DNA of 64,000 bases from Bartonella sp. AU55XJBT (GTDB lineage: Bacteria > Pseudomonadota > Alphaproteobacteria > Rhizobiales > Rhizobiaceae): NCBI RefSeq assembly GCF_028618525.1, contig NZ_JAQITC010000007.1:50880-114879 (forward strand). Reading direction: 5' to 3'. Every line of letters begins with the position of its first letter. The first letter of the stretch is position 1. A program made the translations under genes and the position numbers. Shown one piece after another: positions 47,588-57,310 of this stretch. The notes beneath the pieces are model-generated. The model was given only the letters and a program-made list of their open reading frames with translations. It was not told the DNA's origin and ran no database searches.

Positions 47588-48970
47588 ATGAACAAAGACT
47601 CTTATCATAGCATGAAACGAGGCTTGGCTTTATCCCTTGTGATCCATGTTATTTTTCTCAGTTGGGGCGCCGTTCAGTTTACAAACTCTGTTTCTTTGCC
47701 ACAACCCTTGGAAGCAATTCCCATTACTCTTGCGCCTTTGATGGAAGAATTTTCCTCTCAACAAGGCGCTGTGAAAGCGCCACTCCATGCAATCCCTGCT
47801 GTTAAACCAACGACTTACCCCCAAGAGCAAGAAGATGCTCGCCATATTGGAGAAGGACAACGAGATAGTCTTGCACCTTTTCAACCAAAGGAAAAGCCGC
47901 GTCCCGTTGAGACAACACCGCCGCCGCCAAGCAATCCCTCAGAACTATCCAAACTTACAGAACCAGTTGAAGTAAAAACAGAGGAAATTTCAAAAGCAGC
48001 GGAGGAAATTCCCAAGCTTGTCTCTGAGATGCCTGTAGAAACATCGGAGGCTCCCCCCAAACTTGCGCCTGAGATGCCTGTAGAAACATCGGAGGCTCCT
48101 CCCAAGCTTGCGCCTGAGATGCCTGTAGAAACATCGGAGGCTCCCCCCAAGCTTGTTCCTGAGATGCCTGTAGAAACATCGGAGGCTCCCCCCAAGCTTG
48201 TCCCTGAGATGCCTGTAGAAACATCGGAGGCTTCTCCCAAGCTCGCACCTGAGATATCATCTGTAGAAACACCGGAGGAAGCGTCTAAGACTGTGCCTGA
48301 GCCTGCGCACAAAAATGAAGAGAGGATATTGCCAAAAGAATTGGCTCCAACAGTGCAAAAGGCACTAGCCGAGCAGGTTGTTCAGCAAGTGCCTAAAATT
48401 GCACTTCCAGAAAAACCTCTTCTTCCGCAGTTTAAACCAAAATTTAATGAAAAATTTCCAATGAAGAATGAGGCTGCATTGAAGCAAAAGACGTCAAAGT
48501 TTAACAAGAAAAATCAAGAGAAACAGACCATTGAAGATATTTTAGCGCTGGAAGAAAATAATTTGCTCAATCGTGTGCGCTCACAAGGAGGGGGAGCAAA
48601 ACGTTCTCATACACCAGAAGCAATGGGGGCAAGAAAAAATATCAATGATACCACAAAAATGGCACAAACATTGGTCAACATTGCAGGGGGATGCATTCAA
48701 CAGAAGCTTAAACTTGTGGCACTTGGTGGCGATTTAAAAAACCGTCCCATCGTGCGGTTGCGTTTTTACTTAGATCGTGAAGGGATGGTTATGGGGGATC
48801 CTATCATTGATCCCGTAAGCGGTCTTGAGAGTCAACAAGCGATTATGATAAGGCAGGTCTATGCCGCTGTCTTTTCATGCCAACCTTATGCAGATCTTCC
48901 CCGTGATCAATATGGCCTGTGGGGGCAGGGTTTTGACTTTAATGTTGACCCTCTCCAAGAAATAAGATGA
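47588..48970 (+). CDS. tolA: TolA-like protein with internal 15-residue repeat
   Basis: Links the TolQR motor to outer-membrane Pal and TolB. The 460-residue protein has an N-terminal membrane anchor (ALSLVIHVIFLSWGAVQF, about 13-30) and a long Pro/Glu-rich periplasmic arm (about 60-260). The C-terminal domain from about 345 has the IVRLRFYLDREGMVMGDPIIDP and QPYADLP features of the TolA/TonB type. The arm contains five units of EMPVETSEAPPKLAP plus a degenerate sixth. Position between tolR and tolB confirms identity. Confidence 0.88.
   Translation: MNKDSYHSMKRGLALSLVIHVIFLSWGAVQFTNSVSLPQPLEAIPITLAPLMEEFSSQQGAVKAPLHAIPAVKPTTYPQEQEDARHIGEGQRDSLAPFQPKEKPRPVETTPPPPSNPSELSKLTEPVEVKTEEISKAAEEIPKLVSEMPVETSEAPPKLAPEMPVETSEAPPKLAPEMPVETSEAPPKLVPEMPVETSEAPPKLVPEMPVETSEASPKLAPEISSVETPEEASKTVPEPAHKNEERILPKELAPTVQKALAEQVVQQVPKIALPEKPLLPQFKPKFNEKFPMKNEAALKQKTSKFNKKNQEKQTIEDILALEENNLLNRVRSQGGGAKRSHTPEAMGARKNINDTTKMAQTLVNIAGGCIQQKLKLVALGGDLKNRPIVRLRFYLDREGMVMGDPIIDPVSGLESQQAIMIRQVYAAVFSCQPYADLPRDQYGLWGQGFDFNVDPLQEIR
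48026..48250 (+). repeat. 45-base tandem repeat within tolA, five copies
   Basis: Units start at 48026, 48071, 48116, 48161 and 48206 (GAGATGCCTGTAGAAACATC...), each in frame, followed by a degenerate copy at 48251. Near-identity suggests copy-number change between strains. Confidence 0.93.
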
Positions 48971-49013
48971 TAAATAAGAGACAATAAATTCGCTTAATGA
49001 AAGGACACATTCC

Positions 49014-50339
49014 ATGAGGACTATAACAAGACATAAAGTTTTTACGTGGTTTATTGTCACTTGTGGTTTGTGGCTTTCAAGTTTCTCATCGGCTTATGCG
49101 CAATTGAAAGGAACGATTTCCAGCGCTGATTTTAATCCCATTCCCATTGCAATTACAGATTTTATCTCCAATGATTCGATCGGGTTGAAAATATCTGCTG
49201 TGGTAACAGCCGATCTTGAACGGTCGGGGCTTTTTTTACCACTTGATAAGGAACATTTTTTTGAAAAAATTTCTAATCCGAATAAACAACCGCATTTTGC
49301 TTCGTGGCAGAAAATAAAAGCACAAGGTTTGGTGATGGGGCAAGTCATGAGAGAAAGCGACGGACGTTTGAGAGTCGATTTTCGTCTATGGGATGTTTTT
49401 GGACAGCGACAATTGAAAGGACGGCGTTTTTATACCGCGACAGAACGTTGGCGGCGTGTGGCCCATATGATCGCTGATGAGATCTACAGTGAAATGACAG
49501 GAGAAAGTGGCTATTTTGATACAAGAATTGTTTTTATCGATGAAACAGGTCCGCAAAATGCACGCATTAAACGTTTAGCAATGATGGATCAAGATGGTGC
49601 AAATTTGATTTATATGTCTGATGGAAGTGAATTGGTGCTTACACCGCGTTTTTCACCCAAAAGGCAAGAAATCACCTATATGGCTTATGAGGATAATCAA
49701 ATCCCTCATGTCTATCTCCAGCAAATTGAAATGGGGCAAAGAGAATTGATTGGAACGTTTCATAACATGACAATTGCTCCGCGTTTTTCTTCTGATGGAC
49801 AAAAAGTCATCATGAGTTTATTGCAAAATGATGGAAGTGCAAATCTTTACACCATGGATTTGCGGACCCGTACAATGACGCGATTGACAACAACTTCTGC
49901 CATTGATACCTCTGCTTCTTATTCACCAGATGGAAAGCAAATCGTCTTTTCCTCAGACCGTAGCGGAAAGCCGCAAATTTATAAAATGAATGCGGATGGC
50001 AGTGATATTCAGCGTATTTCTTTAAACGAGGGGAGTTATTCGACACCCATTTGGTCGCCACGGGGTGATTATATCGCCTTTACAAAACAATTAAACGGAC
50101 AATTTTCTATCGGTGTTATGCGCCCTGATGGACAAGGAGAACGTATTTTAACCACAGGGTTTCACAATGAAGGACCGACTTGGGCTCCCAATGGTCGTGT
50201 GTTGATGTTCTTTCGTAAAAACCCCGGTATGGGACCCAAAATCTATACCATTGACATTACAGGACACAATGAACGCCTACTCCCCACACCCAATGATGCT
50301 TCTGATCCCGCATGGTCGCCATTGCTCAATATACAGTAA
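49014..50339 (+). CDS. tolB: Tol-Pal system protein TolB
   Basis: Periplasmic beta-propeller protein that binds Pal and TolA. The 441-residue protein has a signal peptide (about 1-31, [18 protein letters not shown]), an N-terminal alpha/beta domain and a six-bladed propeller with repeated [30 protein letters not shown] blades (about 180-435). It starts 43 bases after tolA. Normally pal follows; here yebC and trcR separate it by almost 2.9 kb. Confidence 0.95.
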   Translation: MRTITRHKVFTWFIVTCGLWLSSFSSAYAQLKGTISSADFNPIPIAITDFISNDSIGLKISAVVTADLERSGLFLPLDKEHFFEKISNPNKQPHFASWQKIKAQGLVMGQVMRESDGRLRVDFRLWDVFGQRQLKGRRFYTATERWRRVAHMIADEIYSEMTGESGYFDTRIVFIDETGPQNARIKRLAMMDQDGANLIYMSDGSELVLTPRFSPKRQEITYMAYEDNQIPHVYLQQIEMGQRELIGTFHNMTIAPRFSSDGQKVIMSLLQNDGSANLYTMDLRTRTMTRLTTTSAIDTSASYSPDGKQIVFSSDRSGKPQIYKMNADGSDIQRISLNEGSYSTPIWSPRGDYIAFTKQLNGQFSIGVMRPDGQGERILTTGFHNEGPTWAPNGRVLMFFRKNPGMGPKIYTIDITGHNERLLPTPNDASDPAWSPLLNIQ

Positions 50340-51188
50340 AACAAAATGCTTGATAAAAAGATAAAAACAGAGAAAGTATAGAGTCTACACAATCTCAAAG
50401 GTCTTTAACCAGTTAAAAGAACGCACTTGTGAGAGGGGGCATGGGGGCTATCAATTTCATCCAGCATCGGGGCTGTCGTTTATCGATAGTCGAATCTTCT
50501 TGAGACGAAAATATTTAAAAAAAAACAATTTCTTGAAAAAATAGAGCTGTTTTGGGGGGAGATTGCCTTTATTCTTCAAACTGTTGCTATAGATCTTTTT
50601 GACTTCCTTTCTGATCTGGTTTGCTTAAAGACCAGAGGGTTGTCAAGCAGGTTTTCTCTGCTTTCCCCTGATGTGTCTTCCTTCTTCAATAAGGCAAAAC
50701 AACTTTATAAATCAATATGATAAGCTGTGTTTTCTTAAGTTTCAAGTAAATTTCATGGGTGAGAAGAAGAACGTGTCTTTAAGAAAATCCGAATGGTTTA
50801 CAGACCAGAACATCTTCATCCCTTGAGGGGAGGAAAGAAAGGAGAAGCTTAAACAGTAAAGAAAGAGGCGCTAGAGGGAGCTTTCTTAGACTATAGGTAA
50901 ATATATAAGAAAAGCGTGAGACGATAGAGTGTTGTATGTTTTTATCATCAAAACAGTTTGCGTGTTCAAGGGCGTTAAAGGGGAGACTTGCTTTGCGCTT
51001 TCTTTTTTCTTCAATCCGCTTTTGGGGCCATTGGTTCTATTTTTTGCAATTGATTGATTGTGGTTTTTTGGGGCTTTATAAATGATTGACCCCGCTTTTT
51101 ACGCGGGGCTTTTATATTTATGACCAACGAGGAAAGATGATAGTTTTTTTCGTTCCTCATCGGTGAAAAGAGGGGCCAATAATGGGCA
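50340..51188. other. Spacer between tolB and yebC
   Basis: 850 bases with no gene recognised. The hairpin at 51090-51116 is the only clear element. Confidence 0.4.
51090..51116. terminator. GC-rich hairpin between tolB and yebC
   Basis: CCCCGC-TTTTTAC-GCGGGG followed by CTTTTATATTT on the plus strand. It lies 75-100 bases beyond the yebC stop; it could stop transcription in either direction. Confidence 0.6.
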
Positions 51189-51935
51189 TTATACGGACAG
51201 TTTTGCCAAAATCTCATCGCTGACATCAAAGTTAGCATAAACATTTTGCACATCATCATCTTCTTCTAAGGTTGAAATCAGTCGTAAAACGGATAAAGCT
51301 TTTTCTTCATCTATGGGAGCAAGAGTGGTGGCTTTCCAAATTGTTTTAATCGATTCTGCTTCACCAAGTTTTGCTTCAAGTGTTTTTGAAACTTCACCAA
51401 TATCTTCAAATGCGCAGGTAATATGATGTCCGGTTTCTTCGGATTGTACATCTTCAGCACCAGCTTCAATTGCTGCATCCATGATGTTGTCTGCTGTTCC
51501 TGCTTCTGGTTTATAGATTATTTCCCCAATCCGATTAAACATGAAACTGACCGATCCTGTTTCGCCTAAGGCTCCTCCTGATTTGGTGAAGGCGGCGCGC
51601 ACGTTTGAAGCGGTGCGGTTACGGTTATCAGTTAAAGCTTCAACAATGACGGCCACACCACCTGGTCCATACCCTTCATAGCGGACTTCATCATAATTTT
51701 CGACATCGGCTCCTGACGCTTTTTTAATCGCGCGCTCAATATTATCTTTCGGCATTGACTGTGCTTTGGCATTTTGGACAGCCAACCTTAAACGTGGATT
51801 CATGGCTGGATCAGGAGCACCTTGTTTTGCTGCTACGGTAATTTCGCGCGCAAGCTTAGAAAATATTTTCGAGCGCATTGCATCTTGACGCCCTTTACGG
51901 TGCATAATATTTTTAAATTGTGAATGGCCTGCCAT
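51189..51935 (-). CDS. yebC: YebC/PmpR-family transcriptional or translational regulator
   Basis: The 248-residue protein starts [31 protein letters not shown], the family N-terminus. It also has [13 protein letters not shown] and [24 protein letters not shown]. Members act as regulators and, in recent work, in translation of difficult sequences. In many alphaproteobacteria yebC lies just upstream of ruvC; here it is on the opposite strand between tolB and pal, about 10 kb away. Confidence 0.93.
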   Translation of the reverse strand: MAGHSQFKNIMHRKGRQDAMRSKIFSKLAREITVAAKQGAPDPAMNPRLRLAVQNAKAQSMPKDNIERAIKKASGADVENYDEVRYEGYGPGGVAVIVEALTDNRNRTASNVRAAFTKSGGALGETGSVSFMFNRIGEIIYKPEAGTADNIMDAAIEAGAEDVQSEETGHHITCAFEDIGEVSKTLEAKLGEAESIKTIWKATTLAPIDEEKALSVLRLISTLEEDDDVQNVYANFDVSDEILAKLSV

Positions 51936-52329
51936 AGTTTTCCTTCCTGTTTGAGGGCTTTCTTTCTGGGGTGGATATTCTTTTTAGAATTTAAGACGAT
52001 AAAACACGCATCCCACCAGAATACCCACCAGAATAAATGTGCCACAGCATGAGGTGAAATAATCAAATAAATCCTTTATAGGAAAATTCATCTTAAAGGT
52101 AAAGACACCTTTGTTGAGGATCATTCCAAGAGAGATCTCTTGTCGTTGAGCAAAAATCACGCTATAACAGAATGTAATCTCATGGTAAAACAGTTTATTC
52201 CAGCCTCGCTTTATTTTAAAAGTGGGTGGAAAAAACGAACATATAAGAACATATAATGAAGAAGTTCCAGTGCTCTTGAATGGGCGGTAACCTGCCTCAT
52301 AGAAGAGGCGCAGAAGAGGATTTATAAAG
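51936..52329. other. Divergent promoter region of yebC and trcR
   Basis: A reverse-strand frame with a hydrophobic stretch (about 51984-52120) could encode a small membrane peptide, but its start is not supported. Confidence 0.35.
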
Positions 52330-53025
52330 ATGGCAACGCAACTTTTGATGCCCAAAGCAACAGCTGTTTGGTTGGTTGATAATACAGCTCTTTCTTTTGA
52401 GCAGATTGCAGAATTTTGTAAATTGCATGTCTTGGAAGTCAAAGCTATTGCCGATGGAGAGGCCGCTTATGGTATTAAAGGTCTCAATCCGATTAATTCT
52501 GGGCAGTTGACGCGCAGTGAAATTGCCCGGGTGGAGGCGGATCAAAATGCACGCTTGAAAATTTCTCAATCAAGGGTGCACATTCCTGAAAAAAAACGTA
52601 AAGGAGCGCGCTATATCCCTCTTTCTCGACGTCAAGATCGTCCCAATGGTATCTTATGGTTGGTGACCAACCATCCCGAGTTGAAAGATGCACAAATTGC
52701 AAGGTTGATTGGGACAACAAAAGCGACCATTGAACAAATCCGCCTTCGAACCCATTGGAATAGTGCTAATTTATCTCCTCTTGATCCTGTAGGGCTTGGC
52801 TTGTGTTCGCAAATCGATTTAGATTTTGAACTCCAACGTGCAGCAAAAAATCGCCCTGTTGCTGCAGAAGAAGATAGGTCATTGCTTCCCGCCTCTGTGA
52901 CGGAAAACGCTGCTCTAGAGGAAAATGAAAGTGAAGATGATTCCCACAAAACTTTTGATGCTGATAGAGTTTTTGCAAAATTGAACGCGCTGCAAAAAAA
53001 TCGTCAAGATCAAGAGGAAGCGTAA
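52330..53025 (+). CDS. trcR: Cell-cycle regulator TrcR-like (DUF1013)
   Basis: DUF1013 proteins have been named TrcR and are linked to cell-cycle transcription in alphaproteobacteria. The 231-residue protein opens MATQLLMPKATAVWLVDNTALSFEQIAEFC with a helix-turn-helix-like segment. The ARYIPLSRRQDRPNGILWLVTNHPELKDAQIARLIGTTKATIEQIRLRTHW core is strongly family-like. The acidic tail after about 180 is variable. Divergent from yebC. Follow-up genes pal and cpoB are on the same strand after 194 bases. Confidence 0.88.
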   Translation: MATQLLMPKATAVWLVDNTALSFEQIAEFCKLHVLEVKAIADGEAAYGIKGLNPINSGQLTRSEIARVEADQNARLKISQSRVHIPEKKRKGARYIPLSRRQDRPNGILWLVTNHPELKDAQIARLIGTTKATIEQIRLRTHWNSANLSPLDPVGLGLCSQIDLDFELQRAAKNRPVAAEEDRSLLPASVTENAALEENESEDDSHKTFDADRVFAKLNALQKNRQDQEEA

Positions 53026-53219
53026 GTGGTAGGACATACCAGAGCAATGTTTCTCAATTGATTATCGAGATGTTAGAGGAATAGCTGGGAGGGTAGAAAA
53101 ATTGGCAGAGACTGAAAAATGATGACAAAAAACAGAAAAATTTCGTCTTCATTAGGAATTAACGGTTATTCTTAAAAATATTTTTAAGAATTTACCCTTC
53201 TTTAAAGGAGAAACGGACT

Positions 53220-53741
53220 ATGTGCTCTACCAAAAATACTCTCTCTCGTTCCTTAGCGATCCTCTTTCTTTTCTCCCTATGTTTGGGTGGGTGTGGCAAA
53301 AAAAATACCGGTGCATTTCACGGTATGAATGGCGCTTATATGAATGATGCTGGTTTAAATCAGGTGTTACCAGGTTCAGGACAAGAATTTACGGTTAATG
53401 TGGGGGATCGTGTGTTTTTTAGTCTCGATTCTTCTTCATTGGATGCGGATGCTGAACGTATTTTAACGCGTCAAGCAGAATGGTTGCTTCATTATCCTTA
53501 TTATTCTATTATGATCGAAGGTCATGCTGATGAAAGGGGAACACGTGAATATAACTTGGCACTTGGACAGCGTCGTGCTGTTACTGTGCGAAATTATTTG
53601 GTGTCTCTCGGTGTGTCTGCACAACGGATTCAAACAATTTCTTACGGAAAAGAAAGACCTGTAGCTGTATGTGATGATATTTCCTGTTGGAATCAAAATC
53701 GACGTGCTGTGACAACGCTAAGTGATATGAACAGTCATTAA
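53220..53741 (+). CDS. pal: Peptidoglycan-associated lipoprotein Pal
   Basis: Outer-membrane lipoprotein that binds peptidoglycan and TolB. The 173-residue protein has a signal peptide with lipobox LGGC (Cys25) and an OmpA-like domain (about 60-170) with GDRVFFSLDSSSLD and the EGHADERGTREYNLALGQRRA peptidoglycan-binding motif. Start ATG follows AAAGGAGAAAC. Second part of the split Tol-Pal locus. Confidence 0.95.
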   Translation: MCSTKNTLSRSLAILFLFSLCLGGCGKKNTGAFHGMNGAYMNDAGLNQVLPGSGQEFTVNVGDRVFFSLDSSSLDADAERILTRQAEWLLHYPYYSIMIEGHADERGTREYNLALGQRRAVTVRNYLVSLGVSAQRIQTISYGKERPVAVCDDISCWNQNRRAVTTLSDMNSH

Positions 53742-53794
53742 ATGAGCAAATTGTTTGTTTCTACCATTCAATGAACTCTTAAGGGGAGAAAAGA

Positions 53795-55699
53795 ATGTAT
53801 CGTAAAATCAATTGGAAAACGATCTTTTATATGGCGGTTTTCGTAGCTTGTTCTACTTCATTTGCTGAAAGTGCGGCTCGAAAGGCTTCAGAATATCCTG
53901 CACATGATACGGATAAAGTTGGCACCGCTGATAAAGCTGTTTCCGATGCAGTGGAAAAAGCCACTGACGCTGCTGATAAAGCCGCTTCTGGTGCGGTGGA
54001 AAAGGCCACTGACGCTGCTGATAAAGCTGCTTCTGGTGCGGTGGAAAAAGCTACTGACGCTGTTGATAAAGCCGCTTCTGGTGCGGTGGAAAAAGCTACT
54101 GACGCTGCTGATAAGGCTTCCGATGTGCTGAAGAAAGCCAAGGATGCTGCTGATAAAGCGGCTTCTGGTGCGGTGGAAAAAGCTTCTGACGCTGCTGATA
54201 AGGCTTCCGATGTGCTGAAGAAAGCCAAGGATGCTGTTGATAAAGCCGCTTCTGGTGCGGTGGAAAAAGCCACTGACGCTGCTGATAAAGCTGCTTCCGG
54301 TGCGGTGGAAAAGGCACCTGACGCTGCTGATAAGGCTTCCGATGCGGTGAAGAAAGCCACTGATGCGGCTAAAAAAGCAGCTTCCGATGCGATGGAAAAG
54401 GCACCTGACGCTGCCGATAAGGCTTCTGATGCCGTGAAGAAAGCTTCTGAGGCTGCTGATAAAGCAGCTTCCGATGCGATGGAAAAGGCACCTGACGCTG
54501 CCGATAAGGCTTCCGATGCGGTGAAGAAAATACCTGATGCGGCTAAAAAAGCAGCTTCCGATGCGATGGAAAAGGCACCTGACGCTGCTGATAAGGCTTC
54601 CGATGCGGTGAAGAAAGTACCTGATGCGGCTAATAAAGCTGCTTCCGATGTGGTGGAGAAAGCCACTGAGGCTGCTGATAAGGCTTCTGATGCGGTGAAG
54701 AAAGTACCTGATGCGGCTAAAAAAGCAGCTTCCGATGTGGTGGAGAAAGCCACTGAGGCTGCTGATAAGGCTTCTGATGCGGTGAAGAAAGTACCTGATG
54801 CGGCTAATAAAGCTGCTTCCGATGTGGTGGAGAAAGCCACTGAGGCTGCTGATAAGGCTTCTGATGCGGTGAAGAAAGTACCTGATGCGGCTAAAAAAGC
54901 AGCTTCCGATGTGGTAAAGAAAGCCACTGATACTGCTGATAAAGCCGCTTCCGATGCCGTGAAAAAAATCTCTGATGTTTCGGCGCACCAAGGGATTATT
55001 TTAGAGAATCAGCAGGCTTTATTTAAAGATTATGATTTAGATAAGCTTTTGCATAAGATACGGATGGTGCTTGAGCATAACAATCTAAAAAATGTTAACA
55101 AGCAATTTCACCGGCTTTTTGATAAAAAAGACTCTTCTGTTTATTCTTGTTCCGTTGAAAGTGCCGCGTTGGATGAGAAATCTCAGACTGAAAAAGAAGA
55201 GATGGTGCAGCAGCTGAGCGTGGATAACCAGACAAATGTTGCTGATGTGAAAGACCATGATGTGAAGGAAACTGAGGAGATTTTAAAAAAAGTGCATGAC
55301 GTAAGTGCTCATATCGAAGCACATCAGAGTGACACTCTTTCTTCTTCCAAAGCTTTGTATAAGGAAGGGTATGATTTTATCCGGTCTGCCAACTATGTTG
55401 AGGCTGAAAGGCGCTTTTGTGCTTTTCAAAATCGTTACAAAAAAGATCCTTTGAGTGACGATGCTTTGTTTTGGTTGGCTGAATCTTTGTTGGGACAAAA
55501 ACGCTATCATGAAGCAGCACAAGTTTATCTGTCCGCATGGTATGCCGATAAAAAGAAGCTCTATACCTCTGAAATTTTGCTGAAATTAGCAAGGAGTATG
55601 GTTGCTCTTGAGAAAAATGAAAAGGATTGTGCTTTTTTCGCAAAGAAATCAAAACATCATCAAATGTTAGAGTCTGTGTTTTGTAACCCTCTAAAATAA
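53795..55699 (+). CDS. cpoB: CpoB/YbgF-like Tol-Pal protein with large helical repeat domain
   Basis: CpoB coordinates Tol-Pal with peptidoglycan synthesis. The 634-residue protein has a signal peptide (about 1-25). An Ala/Asp/Lys-rich repeat domain follows (about 47-393), built from alternating 14- and 15-residue units such as DAADKASDAVKKVP and DAAKKAASDVVEKAT. The C-terminal TPR domain (about 505-634, YKEGYDFIRSANYVEAERRF and DALFWLAESLLGQKRYHEAAQVYL) identifies it as CpoB/YbgF, as does its place after pal. Family members usually have a short coiled coil instead of the repeat domain, so the protein is about twice normal size. ATG 53795 has a GGGGAGAA site. Confidence 0.85.
   Translation: MYRKINWKTIFYMAVFVACSTSFAESAARKASEYPAHDTDKVGTADKAVSDAVEKATDAADKAASGAVEKATDAADKAASGAVEKATDAVDKAASGAVEKATDAADKASDVLKKAKDAADKAASGAVEKASDAADKASDVLKKAKDAVDKAASGAVEKATDAADKAASGAVEKAPDAADKASDAVKKATDAAKKAASDAMEKAPDAADKASDAVKKASEAADKAASDAMEKAPDAADKASDAVKKIPDAAKKAASDAMEKAPDAADKASDAVKKVPDAANKAASDVVEKATEAADKASDAVKKVPDAAKKAASDVVEKATEAADKASDAVKKVPDAANKAASDVVEKATEAADKASDAVKKVPDAAKKAASDVVKKATDTADKAASDAVKKISDVSAHQGIILENQQALFKDYDLDKLLHKIRMVLEHNNLKNVNKQFHRLFDKKDSSVYSCSVESAALDEKSQTEKEEMVQQLSVDNQTNVADVKDHDVKETEEILKKVHDVSAHIEAHQSDTLSSSKALYKEGYDFIRSANYVEAERRFCAFQNRYKKDPLSDDALFWLAESLLGQKRYHEAAQVYLSAWYADKKKLYTSEILLKLARSMVALEKNEKDCAFFAKKSKHHQMLESVFCNPLK
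53933..54975 (+). repeat. Tandem repeat region encoding the CpoB helical domain
   Basis: About 24 in-frame units of 42 or 45 bases, many grouped as 87-base higher-order units (14 + 15 codons); the last four such units are nearly identical. The low complexity leaves long open frames on the other strand, which are artefacts. Confidence 0.9.
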
Positions 55700-55708
55700 G
55701 CAGCGAGG

Positions 55709-57196
55709 TTGTTTTGGGTGTGCGTTAGACTGGCAAAAAATCTCTTTAAAACATCGGATTTTATTCAGTGTCGACGAGTGATTCTTGCCGTCTCAGGGGG
55801 AAGTGATTCTTTAGCTTTAATGTTTTTGGTCAAAGAGTATTTGGAAACGCTCTCTGCTCCTCCGGAAATCATTGCTGTGACGGTTGATCATCAATTGCGT
55901 AAAGAATCAGCGCGTGAAGCAGACACTGTTGCGGAAATTTGTCGTGCCCATCACATTAAACATATTACTGTGCGGTGGGAAGGCAAAAAACCAAAGACAC
56001 ATATTGCTTCTAGCGCTCGTGTTGCACGCTATGATCTCTTGGTTTTGGAAGCGCAAAAACAAGGCGCTTCCCTTATTATGACGGGACATACACTCAATGA
56101 TCAGGTTGAAACTTACCAAATGCGGTCTCAACGTCTTCAAAAGAGTAGGGGGCTTTTGTGCGATGAAGTTAGTGCTATGCGTGATGGGTTGTCTGAGAGC
56201 GGTTTTGCTGATGCGTTGCGCGGTGATGGAGCTATGGGTGATGAAGATCATGCTAGAGAAACGAAAAAAAATATTGCCGAAAAAGAGGGGCTCTATGAGC
56301 GTGGTTTATCCTGTATTCCACGTGAAGCATTGTTACATGGAAAAGTGCGTTTGATTCGGCCGCTTCTTGGTGTAAAACGCCAAACATTGCGCAATTATTT
56401 ACGCTTACAAGGAAAAATGTGGATTGATGATCCCACAAACGAAGATCGCAATTTTGAACGTGTGCGGGTGCGCCAATCTCTTTCTTCGCAAAAGCTTACT
56501 GATATTGCTCAAAAAATAAATGAAGCCGCCTTGCAGCGTCGTCAACAAGCGCAAAATATTGCCAATTTAATTGTAGCGCTGGATATTACGGTTCAACATG
56601 GGCGTTGTTTCATCAAAAAGCCTGCGCCACTTTTACAAAAACATGTTTGTTTCCCTTTCGTTGTTGGGCTTTTTGCCGTGTTGATGGGTGGGGGATTTTA
56701 TTTGCTTCCCAAGCAAAAATTGAGCACGCTTGTTCAAAAACTCTGTCTCCATTCTTCCGAAAAACAGCGTTTTACTTATGCGGGCTGTGTGATTGAATAT
56801 AACAAAGATGGCATTGCTTTGTGGCGCGAAGGGCGCAATATGAAAGAGGCTCTGGTAGGGACAGAGGAAACACTCATATGGGATGGGCGCTATCAGATTA
56901 CCAATCATGGATCTGAGGCTATAAAGGTTGGAGCAGCAAATTTAAAACAGCTGAAATCTTTATTGCAAAATAGCAATCTTGATCTTGAAAAGCCCCATTT
57001 TCCCTCTTTACAATCGTTGCTGATGATTTCAAATGATGGAGGATATGATATTCCGGAGTTGATTTCTCAAGCGATTATTCATAAAAATGTTATCATCAAG
57101 CGAATTATGGCGCCTTTCGATTGGCTTTCCTCACGTGAAGATGCTGCGCTGGTGAATGTTTTGGAACCTTTTTTTAATCTTGAGGTGAAAAGATAA
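55709..57196 (+). CDS. tilS: tRNA(Ile)-lysidine synthase TilS
   Basis: Modifies the wobble cytidine of the isoleucine CAU tRNA to lysidine. The 495-residue protein has the ATP pyrophosphatase P-loop SGGSDS (about 29-34), the HQLRKESAREADTVAEIC segment, GHTLNDQVET and the DDPTNEDRNFERVRVR motif. Between about residues 130 and 190 it has a hydrophilic insertion where relatives have a short loop. Starts TTG 55709 or GTG 55718, the latter with better-spaced GCGAGG. Lies between cpoB and ftsH, the common order. Confidence 0.88.
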   Translation: MFWVCVRLAKNLFKTSDFIQCRRVILAVSGGSDSLALMFLVKEYLETLSAPPEIIAVTVDHQLRKESAREADTVAEICRAHHIKHITVRWEGKKPKTHIASSARVARYDLLVLEAQKQGASLIMTGHTLNDQVETYQMRSQRLQKSRGLLCDEVSAMRDGLSESGFADALRGDGAMGDEDHARETKKNIAEKEGLYERGLSCIPREALLHGKVRLIRPLLGVKRQTLRNYLRLQGKMWIDDPTNEDRNFERVRVRQSLSSQKLTDIAQKINEAALQRRQQAQNIANLIVALDITVQHGRCFIKKPAPLLQKHVCFPFVVGLFAVLMGGGFYLLPKQKLSTLVQKLCLHSSEKQRFTYAGCVIEYNKDGIALWREGRNMKEALVGTEETLIWDGRYQITNHGSEAIKVGAANLKQLKSLLQNSNLDLEKPHFPSLQSLLMISNDGGYDIPELISQAIIHKNVIIKRIMAPFDWLSSREDAALVNVLEPFFNLEVKR

Positions 57197-57310
57197 AGAA
57201 AAATCACTCTAAAAGAAAATAAACAGCTTCTCATCTCTTGGCAAGGGGCTGACAAGGTTATATGTTAAGGGGAACTGTTTGAAATCTATATTTGATTAAG
57301 TGGGCTGAAT

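Noticed and set aside
47881..48312. Minus-strand frame with a serine/glycine repeat opposite tolA
   Set aside because: A shadow of the 45-base tolA repeat.
53827..54991. Two long minus-strand reading frames (about 366 codons each) opposite cpoB
   Set aside because: They come from the repetitive DNA of the plus-strand gene, show no ribosome site and no family; the plus frame has a signal peptide and TPR domain.
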